From Flavobacterium sp. (GTDB taxonomy: Bacteria > Bacteroidota > Bacteroidia > Flavobacteriales > Flavobacteriaceae), in NCBI GenBank assembly GCA_019105125.1, contig JAHRWO010000128.1:1-8524 (forward strand): 8,524 bases of DNA, in the 5' to 3' direction. Positions 1 through 6,247 of the stretch are shown in pieces. The translations under genes and the position numbers were made by a program. The notes beneath the pieces were generated by a model, which was not told where the DNA came from, did no database searches, and was given only the letters and a program-made list of their open reading frames with translations. How positions within the stretch are numbered: position 1 is the stretch's first letter; every line of letters begins with the position of its first letter.

Positions 1-165
1 AACTAAGTCTGATGAACTGAAAATTCTGAATTGCAATAAACTTATAATTCCTAAACCTACAAACGATCCTATAAAAGCCCAAAAATGTTCTTTAAAATCA
101 ACTAAAGTTTCTTTGTATAAAACGTATTTTGCTTTTCTGTAATTGCGTTTTAGTTTTTTTTTCAT
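1..165 (-). CDS. HPP family membrane protein, N-terminal fragment (partial)
   Basis: An open minus-strand frame begins with ATG at 165-163 and runs without a stop to the window edge, giving 55 codons. The product starts with a basic stretch (MKKKLKRNYRKAKYVLYKE), then has VDFKEHFWAFIGSFVGLGIISLL, in which a first membrane helix begins at about residue 28. This basic start followed by KEHFWAFIGSFVG resembles the N-terminus of HPP-family integral membrane proteins of Flavobacteria as I remember them. The family has several membrane helices, and its function is poorly defined; some plant and cyanobacterial members are linked to nitrite transport. The rest of the gene lies outside the window, so completeness cannot be judged. 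The gene is divergent from the TonB-receptor gene and has its own promoter candidate. It is too short for a firm family call from sequence alone, but the open frame, start context and residue pattern support a real gene. Confidence 0.72.
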   Translation of the reverse strand, partial: MKKKLKRNYRKAKYVLYKETLVDFKEHFWAFIGSFVGLGIISLLQFRIFSSSDLV

Positions 166-225
166 TTGTTTTTTTAAAAGAATTTGGTTTTAGTTTTTTT
201 AATTTTTCCTTTAGTATCAGCAATG

Positions 226-252
226 CAAAGTTAATTTTTTAAATTAAAACAA
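226..252 (-). promoter_or_regulatory. Bacteroidota-type promoter for the HPP-family gene
   Basis: On the minus strand, TAACTTTG (plus-strand 226-233) is an exact match to the Bacteroidota -7 consensus TAnnTTTG. A TTG at plus-strand 250-252 lies 16 bp upstream, slightly short for the -33 element spacing. Transcription would start near base 219, leaving a leader of about 55 nt before the ATG at 165. Only the -7 match is strong; the -33 element is tentative in such AT-rich DNA. Confidence 0.5.
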
Positions 253-271
253 GGTTAGAAAACCAAAGTTT

Positions 272-301
272 ACAATTCATCCTCAAAAAATGACAGTTCG
301 G
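272..301 (+). promoter_or_regulatory. Candidate LytTR response-regulator binding site, copy 1
   Basis: Two 9-bp imperfect direct repeats, ACAATTCAT (272-280) and ACAGTTCGG (293-301), are separated by 12 bp, so their starts are 21 bp (two helical turns) apart. This matches the known architecture of LytTR-domain sites such as those of AgrA (9-bp repeats containing ACAGTT, 12-bp spacer). The same two half-sites with the same spacing recur at 2565-2594. A LytTR regulator is encoded at 5470-6240. The site ends 33 bp before a -7-like element, a position suited to activation. Binding itself is inferred. Confidence 0.7.
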
Positions 302-334
302 TTAGTTTCAATTTTAATCAAGCTTTTTCAGTAG

Positions 335-342
335 CAACTTTG
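335..342 (+). promoter_or_regulatory. -7-like element of the TonB-receptor promoter
   Basis: CAACTTTG matches TAnnTTTG at all defined positions but the first. No good -33 TTG lies at the expected distance; the region around 311-317 reads ATTTTAA. That combination is what an activator-dependent promoter would look like. The TTTG ends 49 bp after the first base of the downstream LytTR half-site, exactly as in the second copy at 2628-2635. The predicted transcript start near 348 leaves a short leader of about 15 nt. Confidence 0.5.
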
Positions 343-362
343 CTTCATCAAAAACAAATAAA

Positions 363-2501
363 ATGAAATCAATTCTAAATTTATTAACCGTATTAACTTC
401 ACTAATTTCTTTTGGGCAAACCGAAATCAAAGGGCAAATTGTTGATGAACAAGGACTTGCAGTTTTAGGAGCTAATGTTTTTATTATTGGCACATATGAT
501 GGAACTACTACAGATGAAATGGGGAATTTTAGTTTTACGACAACAGTTTCGGGAAATCAGAAATTACAAATTAGTTTTTTGTCGTATGAAACGATAATTT
601 ATGATTTTGTGGTTGAAAAAGTTCAATCAAAAGTTTTTACAATTAAAGAAAGCCTCAATACTTTAAATGCTGTTGAAGTTACCGCTGGAACCTTTAAAGC
701 TGGCGATAATAGTAAAGCAACAGCGCTAAAGGCAATGGATATTGTAACCACAGCTGGTTCGGCGGGAAATATTATTGCAGCATTAGAAACTTTGCCAGGA
801 ACACAAACGGTTGGTGAAAACGGAAGATTATTTGTTCGTGGTGGTGAAGCAGACGAAACCCAAACCTATGTTGATGGGATTCGTGTAGGACAACCATATG
901 GAGCAAGTGCTAATAATGTACCAACAAGAGGAAGATTTTCACCTTTTTTGTTTAGTGGAATTACATTTTCTACTGGTGGTTATAGTGCGGAATTTGGAGA
1001 TGCTTTATCGAGTGTTTTATTATTAAATACAATTGATGAACCCACTCAAAATCAAATGGATATTTCAATTATGACGGTTGGAGTTGGATTAGGTAAAACT
1101 AAAAAATGGGAGAAAAGTTCATTTACATTTAATACAAGTTATATCAATTTGGCGCCATATCAATTAGTAGTTCCGCAGAATTTAGATTGGAATAAACCTT
1201 ATGAAACTTTGGCTGGAGAAAGTATTTTTCGTTATAAATTTAAAAGTGGAATTTTAAAAGTTTATGGTGCTTTTGATTATTCTACATTTGATTTGAATCA
1301 GAAAGACATCAATTTTGATGAGAAAATTCGTTTTGATTTGCAGAATAATAACTTTTATTTCAATACTTCGTATAAAGGTTATTTGAATGATAATTTACAA
1401 CTTCAAACCGGATTTAGTTATGGTTACGCACAAAATAAAATTGGAATTTCAGCGGATAAAGTTGCGAATAACGAACGAACATTACATACTAAATTTAAAT
1501 TAAGAAATTCATTTTCAAACCGATTTAAATTGAGTGTTGGTGCCGATTTGTTTCACACGAATTTTGATGAAAATTTCAATGTTTTTGGTTATGGATATCA
1601 AAATAATACTATTGCATTCTTCTCTGAAGCTGAAATCTTATTATCAAGAAAAATAGCTTTTAATCTTGGATTACGTTCATCCAATGCTTCTATTGTTGAT
1701 GAGTTTACAGTGGAACCAAGAATTTCTTTCGCTTACAAAGTAGCTGAGAACAGTCAGTTTTCAATGGCTTATGGTAATTTCAATCAAACTGCACGACAAG
1801 ATTACTTGAAATTTGATTCCAATTTAGATTACGAAACCACATCTCATTACATTTTGAATTATATGTACAACAAACAAGGAAGAATGTTTCGAGCAGAAAC
1901 TTATTATAAAGACTATAATTGCTTGGTGAAGTACAATGGAATTCAGGCTGGATTTGATAGCAATTACAATAATGAAGGATTTGGTTATGCCAAAGGATTG
2001 GATTTGTTTTGGAGAGATAGTAAGACTATTAAAAATTTAGAATATTGGGTTTCCTATTCGTTTATAGACTCCAAACGTGATTTTAGAAATTATGAATCAC
2101 AAGTTACACCATCTTTTGTTGCCAATCACAATTTTTCATTCGTTACAAAGTATTTTGTGAGTGACTGGAGATCGCAAATTAGTGCTACTTATTCATTCAA
2201 TTCAGGAAGACCTTTTGATAATCCGAATATCACAGAATTTATGTCTGAAAAAACGAAATCATTCAATAATTTAAGCTTGAGTTGGGCTTATTTGGTTTCT
2301 CAGCAAAAGATACTTTTTCTATCGGTTACAAACTTGTTGGGTACTGAAAATATATTTGGGTATCAGTATGCAAATACGCCAGATTTAAATGGGCAATTTC
2401 AACGTCAAGCTATCACACAGCCCGCTAGTCGTTTCATTTTTGTGGGGTTCTTTTGGACGATTAGTGATAATAAAAAGACGAATAATTTGGATAATTTGTA
2501 G
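363..2501 (+). CDS. TonB-dependent receptor-like outer membrane protein with carboxypeptidase-D-like N-terminal domain
   Basis: The 712-residue product begins with a signal peptide (about residues 1-18, ending before QTEIKG). A carboxypeptidase-regulatory-like beta-sandwich follows at about 22-105 (GQIVDEQGLAVLGANVFI, then TTTDEMGNFSF), the extension common in Bacteroidota TonB receptors. A plug domain occupies about 125-225, with the typical LETLPGTQTVGENGRLFVRG run and then TYVDGIRV. The remainder is rich in alternating aromatic beta-strands, as expected of an outer-membrane barrel, and ends near the barrel-closing run RFIFVGFFWTI. It would act in TonB-driven uptake or surface signalling; the substrate is unknown. 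No partner SusD-like gene is adjacent, so a SusCD glycan system is unlikely, and the length is short for SusC. No clear TonB box was identified. A LytTR-type operator and promoter lie directly upstream, suggesting control by the regulator at 5470-6240. The start at 363 is the first ATG before the signal peptide. Confidence 0.9.
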   Translation: MKSILNLLTVLTSLISFGQTEIKGQIVDEQGLAVLGANVFIIGTYDGTTTDEMGNFSFTTTVSGNQKLQISFLSYETIIYDFVVEKVQSKVFTIKESLNTLNAVEVTAGTFKAGDNSKATALKAMDIVTTAGSAGNIIAALETLPGTQTVGENGRLFVRGGEADETQTYVDGIRVGQPYGASANNVPTRGRFSPFLFSGITFSTGGYSAEFGDALSSVLLLNTIDEPTQNQMDISIMTVGVGLGKTKKWEKSSFTFNTSYINLAPYQLVVPQNLDWNKPYETLAGESIFRYKFKSGILKVYGAFDYSTFDLNQKDINFDEKIRFDLQNNNFYFNTSYKGYLNDNLQLQTGFSYGYAQNKIGISADKVANNERTLHTKFKLRNSFSNRFKLSVGADLFHTNFDENFNVFGYGYQNNTIAFFSEAEILLSRKIAFNLGLRSSNASIVDEFTVEPRISFAYKVAENSQFSMAYGNFNQTARQDYLKFDSNLDYETTSHYILNYMYNKQGRMFRAETYYKDYNCLVKYNGIQAGFDSNYNNEGFGYAKGLDLFWRDSKTIKNLEYWVSYSFIDSKRDFRNYESQVTPSFVANHNFSFVTKYFVSDWRSQISATYSFNSGRPFDNPNITEFMSEKTKSFNNLSLSWAYLVSQQKILFLSVTNLLGTENIFGYQYANTPDLNGQFQRQAITQPASRFIFVGFFWTISDNKKTNNLDNL

Positions 2502-2564
2502 TAAAAAGTAAAAATAAAAAGGATTTCAAATTACTATTCACTTATCATTAATTACTAAAAAAAT

Positions 2565-2594
2565 ACAATTCATCATCAAAAATCAACAGTTCGG
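2565..2594 (+). promoter_or_regulatory. Candidate LytTR response-regulator binding site, copy 2
   Basis: ACAATTCAT (2565-2573) and ACAGTTCGG (2586-2594) repeat the two half-sites of 272-301 base for base, with the same 12-bp spacer length but partly different spacer sequence. Around them, 2564-2610 matches 271-317 at 40 of 47 positions without gaps. The site precedes the operon encoding the TPR-like protein, sensor kinase, 2TM proteins and LytTR regulator, so an autoregulatory loop is the natural inference. Confidence 0.7.
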
Positions 2595-2627
2595 TAAGAA
2601 TCAATTTTAAAAGAATAAAATCTGACG

Positions 2628-2635
2628 GAAATTTG
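2628..2635 (+). promoter_or_regulatory. -7-like element of the signalling-operon promoter
   Basis: GAAATTTG fits TAnnTTTG except at the first base. Its TTTG ends 49 bp after the start of the ACAGTTCGG half-site, identical to the first promoter, and both are followed by NN-TCATCAAAA. A canonical -33 element is again missing. Transcription would begin near 2641, giving a leader of about 118 nt to the preferred start codon at 2759. The rest of the 2502-2758 region is A-rich and shows no gene and no clear terminator for the receptor gene. Confidence 0.5.
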
Positions 2636-2758
2636 AATCATCAAAATAAAACAACATTAAAATCAATTTTAACAACGAAAAAAAACAAGTTTAACAATTA
2701 AACAATAGAAATCATGAAATCGAAGATTCACGAAAACCAATTAAAATCAATAAAAATT

Positions 2759-3382
2759 ATGAGTACAAAAATTATCACTATCATCGCATTGTTTGTAGCA
2801 TCATTAGTAAGTGCTCAAGGACAATTTGAACAAGGAATGGGTAAAGCTTTACAAACCTGGAAAGAAGGAAAACCCGCAGAAGCAGTTGCGCAATTAGAAC
2901 GAATTGCTTCGGTTGAAAAAACAAATTGGTTACCAAATTATTACATTGCTTTTATTAATACTGCACAAGCTTTTGGTGAGAAAGACAAAGCAAAAATGGA
3001 ATCTTTATTAAGAGTAGCTCAAAAAGCACAAGATGTTTGTAACGAATTAGCACAAGATAATCCAGAAGTTTTAGTAATGCAAGCTATGATTCACACCGCT
3101 TGGATTGTTTATGATCCAATGACAAACGGACAAAAATTATCGGGAGATGTAATGTACATTTTAAATAAAGCTTACAAAATTGCTCCTGAAAATCCGAGAG
3201 TTGTATTCCAAAAAGCTTCGTTTGAAATTGGAATGGCACAATATTTTGGACAAGATACAAAACCAATGTGTGTTCAAATTGAAAAAGCAATCGAACTTTT
3301 TGCTACTTTTAAACCTGAAACAGCTTTTCATCCAAGTTGGGGATTGGATAGAGCACAAGCAGAATTAAAAAAATGTAAATAA
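2759..3382 (+). CDS. Secreted TPR-like alpha-helical protein
   Basis: The product is 207 residues with a clear signal peptide (MSTKIITIIALFVASLVSAQ, cleavage near residue 20), so it acts in the periplasm or is anchored at the envelope. The mature part is alpha-helical with TPR-like spacing: FEQGMGKALQTWKEGKPAEA, then VAQLERIASVE and NWLPNYYIAFINT, and later ILNKAYKIAPENPRVVFQKA. The C-terminus has EKAIELFATFKPE and then WGLDRAQAELKKCK. Uncharacterised homologues of about this length are common in Flavobacteria; a scaffold or signal-partner role is a guess. An in-frame ATG 15 codons upstream (2714) would put a polar stretch (KSKIHENQLKSIK) before the signal peptide; 2759 is preferred because it gives a normal n-region. 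The gene is first in the operon after the second LytTR-type promoter and lies only 8 bp before the kinase gene, which suggests a role linked to that sensor. Confidence 0.85.
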   Translation: MSTKIITIIALFVASLVSAQGQFEQGMGKALQTWKEGKPAEAVAQLERIASVEKTNWLPNYYIAFINTAQAFGEKDKAKMESLLRVAQKAQDVCNELAQDNPEVLVMQAMIHTAWIVYDPMTNGQKLSGDVMYILNKAYKIAPENPRVVFQKASFEIGMAQYFGQDTKPMCVQIEKAIELFATFKPETAFHPSWGLDRAQAELKKCK

Positions 3383-3390
3383 AATCAACT

Positions 3391-4731
3391 ATGATTGATA
3401 AATTAATAAAACAGTTTCCGAGAGCTACTTTTATTGTGCTACTTGTATTTGTAGTTTTAGTCATCATAAAAGTACTTTCTGGAGGTTCTGTAGAGTGGAA
3501 TGAAGGATTAGCTTTGCAATTTTTTTACACCATGCTTTATGGATATACACTTTATTATGCCAATGCAATCATTTTTATAAAGTTAGATGATGTTTATCAG
3601 ACAAATAGGTTTTCAAGAAATAGAATTTTTTTAGGATTTTCTCTTTCGTTTATTGTATCAGTAATTGTGATTTTTTTACTTAGAATTCTAGAAGATGTAG
3701 TAATAGAAGAGAAAACAATTCAAGAATTTTTAGCAAATGAAAGACCTTCTAATTACATTGTTTCAGTCGTTATTACGTTTGTTGTAACCTTAGCCATTCA
3801 TGCGATTTATTTTTACAAAGCTTATCAAGAAAACAAAGTCAAAGAACAAAAAATTATTGCAGGAACCGCTTCTGCACAGTTTGAAAGTTTAAAAAATCAA
3901 ATAGATCCACATTTTCTTTTTAATAGTTTAAATGTATTGAGTTCGTTAATTGAAGAAAATCCAGAAAGTGCTCAAAAATTCACAACTTCGCTTTCCAAAG
4001 TATATCGCTATGTTTTGGAGCAAAAAGATAAAGAATTGGTTTCGGTAGCAGAAGAATTACAATTTGCCAAAACGTACATGAATTTACTGAAAATGCGATT
4101 TGAAAACAGCATCACATTTGAAATTCCAGAAAATTTTGAAAATGAAGAAGCCAAAGTGGTTCCGTTATCGTTACAATTGTTATTAGAAAATTGCATCAAA
4201 CATAATGTAGTTAGCGAAGCAAAACCGCTACATGTAAAGATTAGTATTGAAAATGGTCAGTTAGTCATCACTAACAATCTTCAGAAAAAAGAAGTTTTAC
4301 AAGACCGAAAAGGCGTAGGATTACAAAATATTGTGAATCGCTACGGAATTTTAACTAAAAGAAAAGTATTGGTAGAAGAAAACGATAAAGAATTTAAAGT
4401 ATTTCTGCCTATTTTAACCAAACAAATTAGAATTATGGAAACACAAAATATTTATAATGAGAATTTGGCTTATCAAAGAGCAAAAGACAAAGTAGAACAA
4501 TTAAGAGGATTTTATGGCAATTTAATATCATATTGTGTTGTAATTCCATTTTTGATTTTTATCAATTTAAGAACATCTAACTTTCAGTGGTTTTGGTTCC
4601 CAATGTTAGGGTGGGGAATGGGATTAACCTTTCATGCTCTAGAAACTTTTGGTTACGGGAAATCTTGGGAAGAGCGTAAAATAAAAGAATTAATGAACAA
4701 AGAAGAAAATAATTCAAAAAACTGGAAATAA
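3391..4731 (+). CDS. LytS-family sensor histidine kinase with C-terminal 2TM domain
   Basis: The 446-residue product has four predicted membrane helices (about 12-29, 42-64, 79-100, 122-142), then a coiled linker and a His_kinase domain (PF06580 type) with the phospho-acceptor motif QIDPHFLFNSLN (His174). The ATPase part shows the N-box LLLENCIKHN (about 263-272) and a glycine-rich GVGLQNIVNRYG (about 308-319). The position usually held by the G1 Asp reads ITNN, as I recall in related Bacteroidota kinases. Unusually, the catalytic domain is followed by a 2TM domain (about 351-446: FYGNLISYCVVIPFLIFINL, WFPMLGWGMGLTFHA, WEERKIKELM). This resembles the stand-alone protein encoded next. Met349 could serve as an internal start for a free 98-residue 2TM protein. 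The cognate regulator is most likely the LytTR protein at 5470-6240. The stop is 2 bp from the next start, implying tight coupling. The stimulus is unknown; no extracellular sensor domain is evident. Confidence 0.92.
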   Translation: MIDKLIKQFPRATFIVLLVFVVLVIIKVLSGGSVEWNEGLALQFFYTMLYGYTLYYANAIIFIKLDDVYQTNRFSRNRIFLGFSLSFIVSVIVIFLLRILEDVVIEEKTIQEFLANERPSNYIVSVVITFVVTLAIHAIYFYKAYQENKVKEQKIIAGTASAQFESLKNQIDPHFLFNSLNVLSSLIEENPESAQKFTTSLSKVYRYVLEQKDKELVSVAEELQFAKTYMNLLKMRFENSITFEIPENFENEEAKVVPLSLQLLLENCIKHNVVSEAKPLHVKISIENGQLVITNNLQKKEVLQDRKGVGLQNIVNRYGILTKRKVLVEENDKEFKVFLPILTKQIRIMETQNIYNENLAYQRAKDKVEQLRGFYGNLISYCVVIPFLIFINLRTSNFQWFWFPMLGWGMGLTFHALETFGYGKSWEERKIKELMNKEENNSKNWK

Positions 4732-4733
4732 TC

Positions 4734-5030
4734 ATGGAGACAAATCAATTTGATATAGAAAAATATAATAAAGCTAAAAAGAGAGTAAAGGAACTTAAAG
4801 AATTTTATAGTCATTTAGCAAGTTATTTAGTTGTAATTCCGTTTTTGATTTTCATTAATCTGTATTTTTCACCTAAACATATTTGGTTTTATTGGCCTAT
4901 GTTAGGTTGGGGAATCGGTTTGTTTTTTCATGCTGTTGGCGTTTTTAATATCATTCCTTTTTTTGGAAAAGATTGGGAGCAAAACAAGATTAATGAAATA
5001 TTAGAAAAAGATAATACGAAGTGGGAGTAA
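4734..5030 (+). CDS. 2TM domain protein (98 residues)
   Basis: This small membrane protein has an N-terminal amphipathic, basic helix (EKYNKAKKRVKELKEFYSHL), a first membrane helix at about 28-44 containing VVIPFLIFINL, and a second at about 50-72 containing WPMLGWGIGLFFHA. A charged C-terminal tail (DWEQNKINEILEKDNTKWE) follows. This is the layout of the 2TM domain family (PF13239), whose biochemical role is unknown. It is clearly homologous to the C-terminal 98 residues of the preceding kinase: both begin MET, share the 11 residues VVIPFLIFINL, and are the same length, so a tandem duplication is likely. The start is 2 bp after the kinase stop. Coexpression suggests that it modulates or assembles with the kinase membrane part; that is inference. 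Confidence 0.9.
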   Translation: METNQFDIEKYNKAKKRVKELKEFYSHLASYLVVIPFLIFINLYFSPKHIWFYWPMLGWGIGLFFHAVGVFNIIPFFGKDWEQNKINEILEKDNTKWE

Positions 5031-5037
5031 ATGTTGC

Positions 5038-5078
5038 CAGTTTTCTGTAATAAAAACTTTATTCCTGAAACTTTAAAC
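5038..5078 (+). repeat. Intergenic repeat element, copy A
   Basis: The 56-bp gap between the two 2TM genes contains CAGTTTTCTGT (5038-5048) and CCTGAAACTTTAAAC (5064-5078). The same two blocks, with one mismatch each, recur in order in the gap on the other side of the 102-residue 2TM gene (5403-5413 and 5445-5459), where they are 16 bp further apart. From memory, similar CAGTTTTCAG / CTGAAACTTGAAAC sequence is scattered between genes of Flavobacterium, so this may be a dispersed repeat rather than a regulatory site. Confidence 0.5.
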
Positions 5079-5086
5079 TAAAAATT

Positions 5087-5395
5087 ATGAACACACAAGA
5101 CGAAATCAAATATCAAGAAGCTTTAAAACGAGTTAAAAAAATTAAAGGCTTTTACACACACGCAATTGTTTATGTTTTTGTTAACATAATGATCGTTTTT
5201 CTTAATGTTAAGAATTTAGATCCAGGCGAAACTTATTTTCAGTTTAAGAATTTTATGACGGCATTTTTCTGGGGAATTGGTTTAGTAGCACATGGTCTTT
5301 CGGTTTTTGTTCCTAATTGGATTATGGGTCAAAATTGGGAGGAACGTAAGATTAAAGAATTCATGGAGAAAGAGAAAGCGAATAAGTGGGAATAA
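5087..5395 (+). CDS. 2TM domain protein (102 residues)
   Basis: This is a second stand-alone 2TM-family protein. A basic amphipathic N-terminus (YQEALKRVKKIKGFYTH) leads to a membrane helix at about 25-42, a loop (LDPGETYFQFKNF), a second helix at about 55-75 (AFFWGIGLVAHGLSVF) and the characteristic tail NWEERKIKEFMEKEK. It is more diverged from the kinase-fused and 98-residue copies than those are from each other. The first helix lacks the VVIPFLIFINL block and reads VFVNIMIVFLNV, while the tail is closest to the kinase tail WEERKIKELM. It lies in the same orientation between the 98-residue gene and the LytTR regulator gene, and its flanking gaps share a repeated element. Function is unknown; a membrane partner of the kinase or a signal-relay component is plausible. 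Confidence 0.9.
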   Translation: MNTQDEIKYQEALKRVKKIKGFYTHAIVYVFVNIMIVFLNVKNLDPGETYFQFKNFMTAFFWGIGLVAHGLSVFVPNWIMGQNWEERKIKEFMEKEKANKWE

Positions 5396-5397
5396 TT

Positions 5398-5459
5398 AGT
5401 CACAGTTTTCAGTCACAGTTGACAGACAACAAAAGAACTTGAAACCTGAAACTTGAAAC
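5398..5459 (+). repeat. Intergenic repeat element, copy B, with two internal tandem repeats
   Basis: The 74-bp gap before the LytTR regulator gene holds AGTCACAGTT twice with a 13-bp period (5398-5407, 5411-5420). It also holds three tandem 7-bp units TTGAAAC, CTGAAAC, TTGAAAC (5439-5459). Blocks 5403-5413 and 5445-5459 match copy A at 5038-5078. The ACAGTT cores recall LytTR half-sites, but their 13-bp period does not fit the 21-bp spacing of the two strong operators, so a regulatory role is not claimed. Confidence 0.6.
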
Positions 5460-5469
5460 AAAAATAACA

Positions 5470-6240
5470 ATGAACATAATAATTATTGAAGACGAGAAAC
5501 CAGCAGCACGTTTGTTGCAAAGAAAAGTTGAAAAATTAGGATTGCAAGTCAATACCATGTTGCATTCTGTTGAAGAAGCTATTGCTTGGTTTCAAAATAA
5601 TGCGCATCCCGATTTGATTTTTTTAGACATTCAATTGTCTGATGGTTTGTCGTTTGAGATATTTGAGTACTTTGACAAAGCTCAGCAACAAATCAAAAGT
5701 GCGGTGATTTTCACAACTGCTTATGATGAATATGCATTGCGAGCTTTCAAGCTAAATAGTATTGATTACTTATTGAAACCAATTGACGAAGAAGAGCTTT
5801 CAATTGCAATTTCAAAATTCAAAAATCAATTTCAAAAAAACACAATTTCAAGTTTAGATTTTGAAGCGATTAAGCGCATGTTAGTCAATCCAGTGGAAAA
5901 GGAATACAAAAAGCGTTTTTCGGTTAAAATTGGCCAACAATTAAAAGTGATTTCCATTGATGAAGTAGAATGTTTTTACAGCGAAAACAAAGGAACTTAT
6001 ATTCACACTTTAGACAATCGTGATTATTTAATCGATTCTACTTTAGAAGTTGTAGAAGCCGAAATCAATCCAAAAGACTTTTATCGCGTAAGCCGAAAAT
6101 TTATAGTTCCAATGAAAGCGGTGAAGGAAATTCAAGTGTATTCCAATTCGAGATTAAAAATCATTTTACCAACATTCAAAGACGATGAAGTAATTGTTGC
6201 CAGAGAACGTGTTGGGGATTTTAAGGAATGGATAGGTTGA
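5470..6240 (+). CDS. LytTR-family DNA-binding response regulator
   Basis: The 256-residue protein has an N-terminal receiver domain (about 1-120) with acidic residues Glu7/Asp8, phospho-acceptor Asp53 (LIFLDIQLSDG), the conserved Thr in VIFTTAYDEYA (82-83) and Lys103 in YLLKPID. A linker leads to a LytTR DNA-binding domain (about 148-254), recognisable from RFSVKIGQQLKVISIDEVECFY, DRD-like NRDYLIDSTLEVVE, and FYRVSRKFIVPMKAVKEI. LytTR domains bind pairs of about 9-bp direct repeats. Two such pairs with identical half-sites and spacing occur in this window before the receptor gene and the TPR/kinase operon, making them probable targets. The gene follows the kinase and 2TM genes in the same direction. 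It is the obvious phosphorylation partner of the kinase at 3391-4731. The length is normal for the family and all key residues are present. Confidence 0.95.
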   Translation: MNIIIIEDEKPAARLLQRKVEKLGLQVNTMLHSVEEAIAWFQNNAHPDLIFLDIQLSDGLSFEIFEYFDKAQQQIKSAVIFTTAYDEYALRAFKLNSIDYLLKPIDEEELSIAISKFKNQFQKNTISSLDFEAIKRMLVNPVEKEYKKRFSVKIGQQLKVISIDEVECFYSENKGTYIHTLDNRDYLIDSTLEVVEAEINPKDFYRVSRKFIVPMKAVKEIQVYSNSRLKIILPTFKDDEVIVARERVGDFKEWIG

Positions 6241-6247
6241 TAAAGAA

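Noticed and set aside
2502..2560. Possible terminator after the TonB-receptor gene
   Set aside because: TAGTAA and TTACTA could pair weakly across about 30 bases, but there is no GC-containing stem and no T-run, so no terminator is called.
2714..2758. Upstream in-frame ATG for the TPR-like protein
   Set aside because: It would place a polar, charged stretch before an otherwise normal signal peptide; the ATG at 2759 gives a standard exported protein. Use of 2714 cannot be fully excluded.
3084..3358. Overlapping small reading frames on both strands within the TPR-like gene
   Set aside because: They lie inside a well-supported gene, have no recognisable domain or start context, and reflect the codon pattern of the real frame.
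5402..5422. ACAGTTTTC and ACAGTTGAC before the LytTR regulator gene as a third LytTR operator
   Set aside because: The cores are 13 bp apart rather than 21, the outer bases differ from the two strong sites, and the sequence is better explained by the local tandem repeat AGTCACAGTT.
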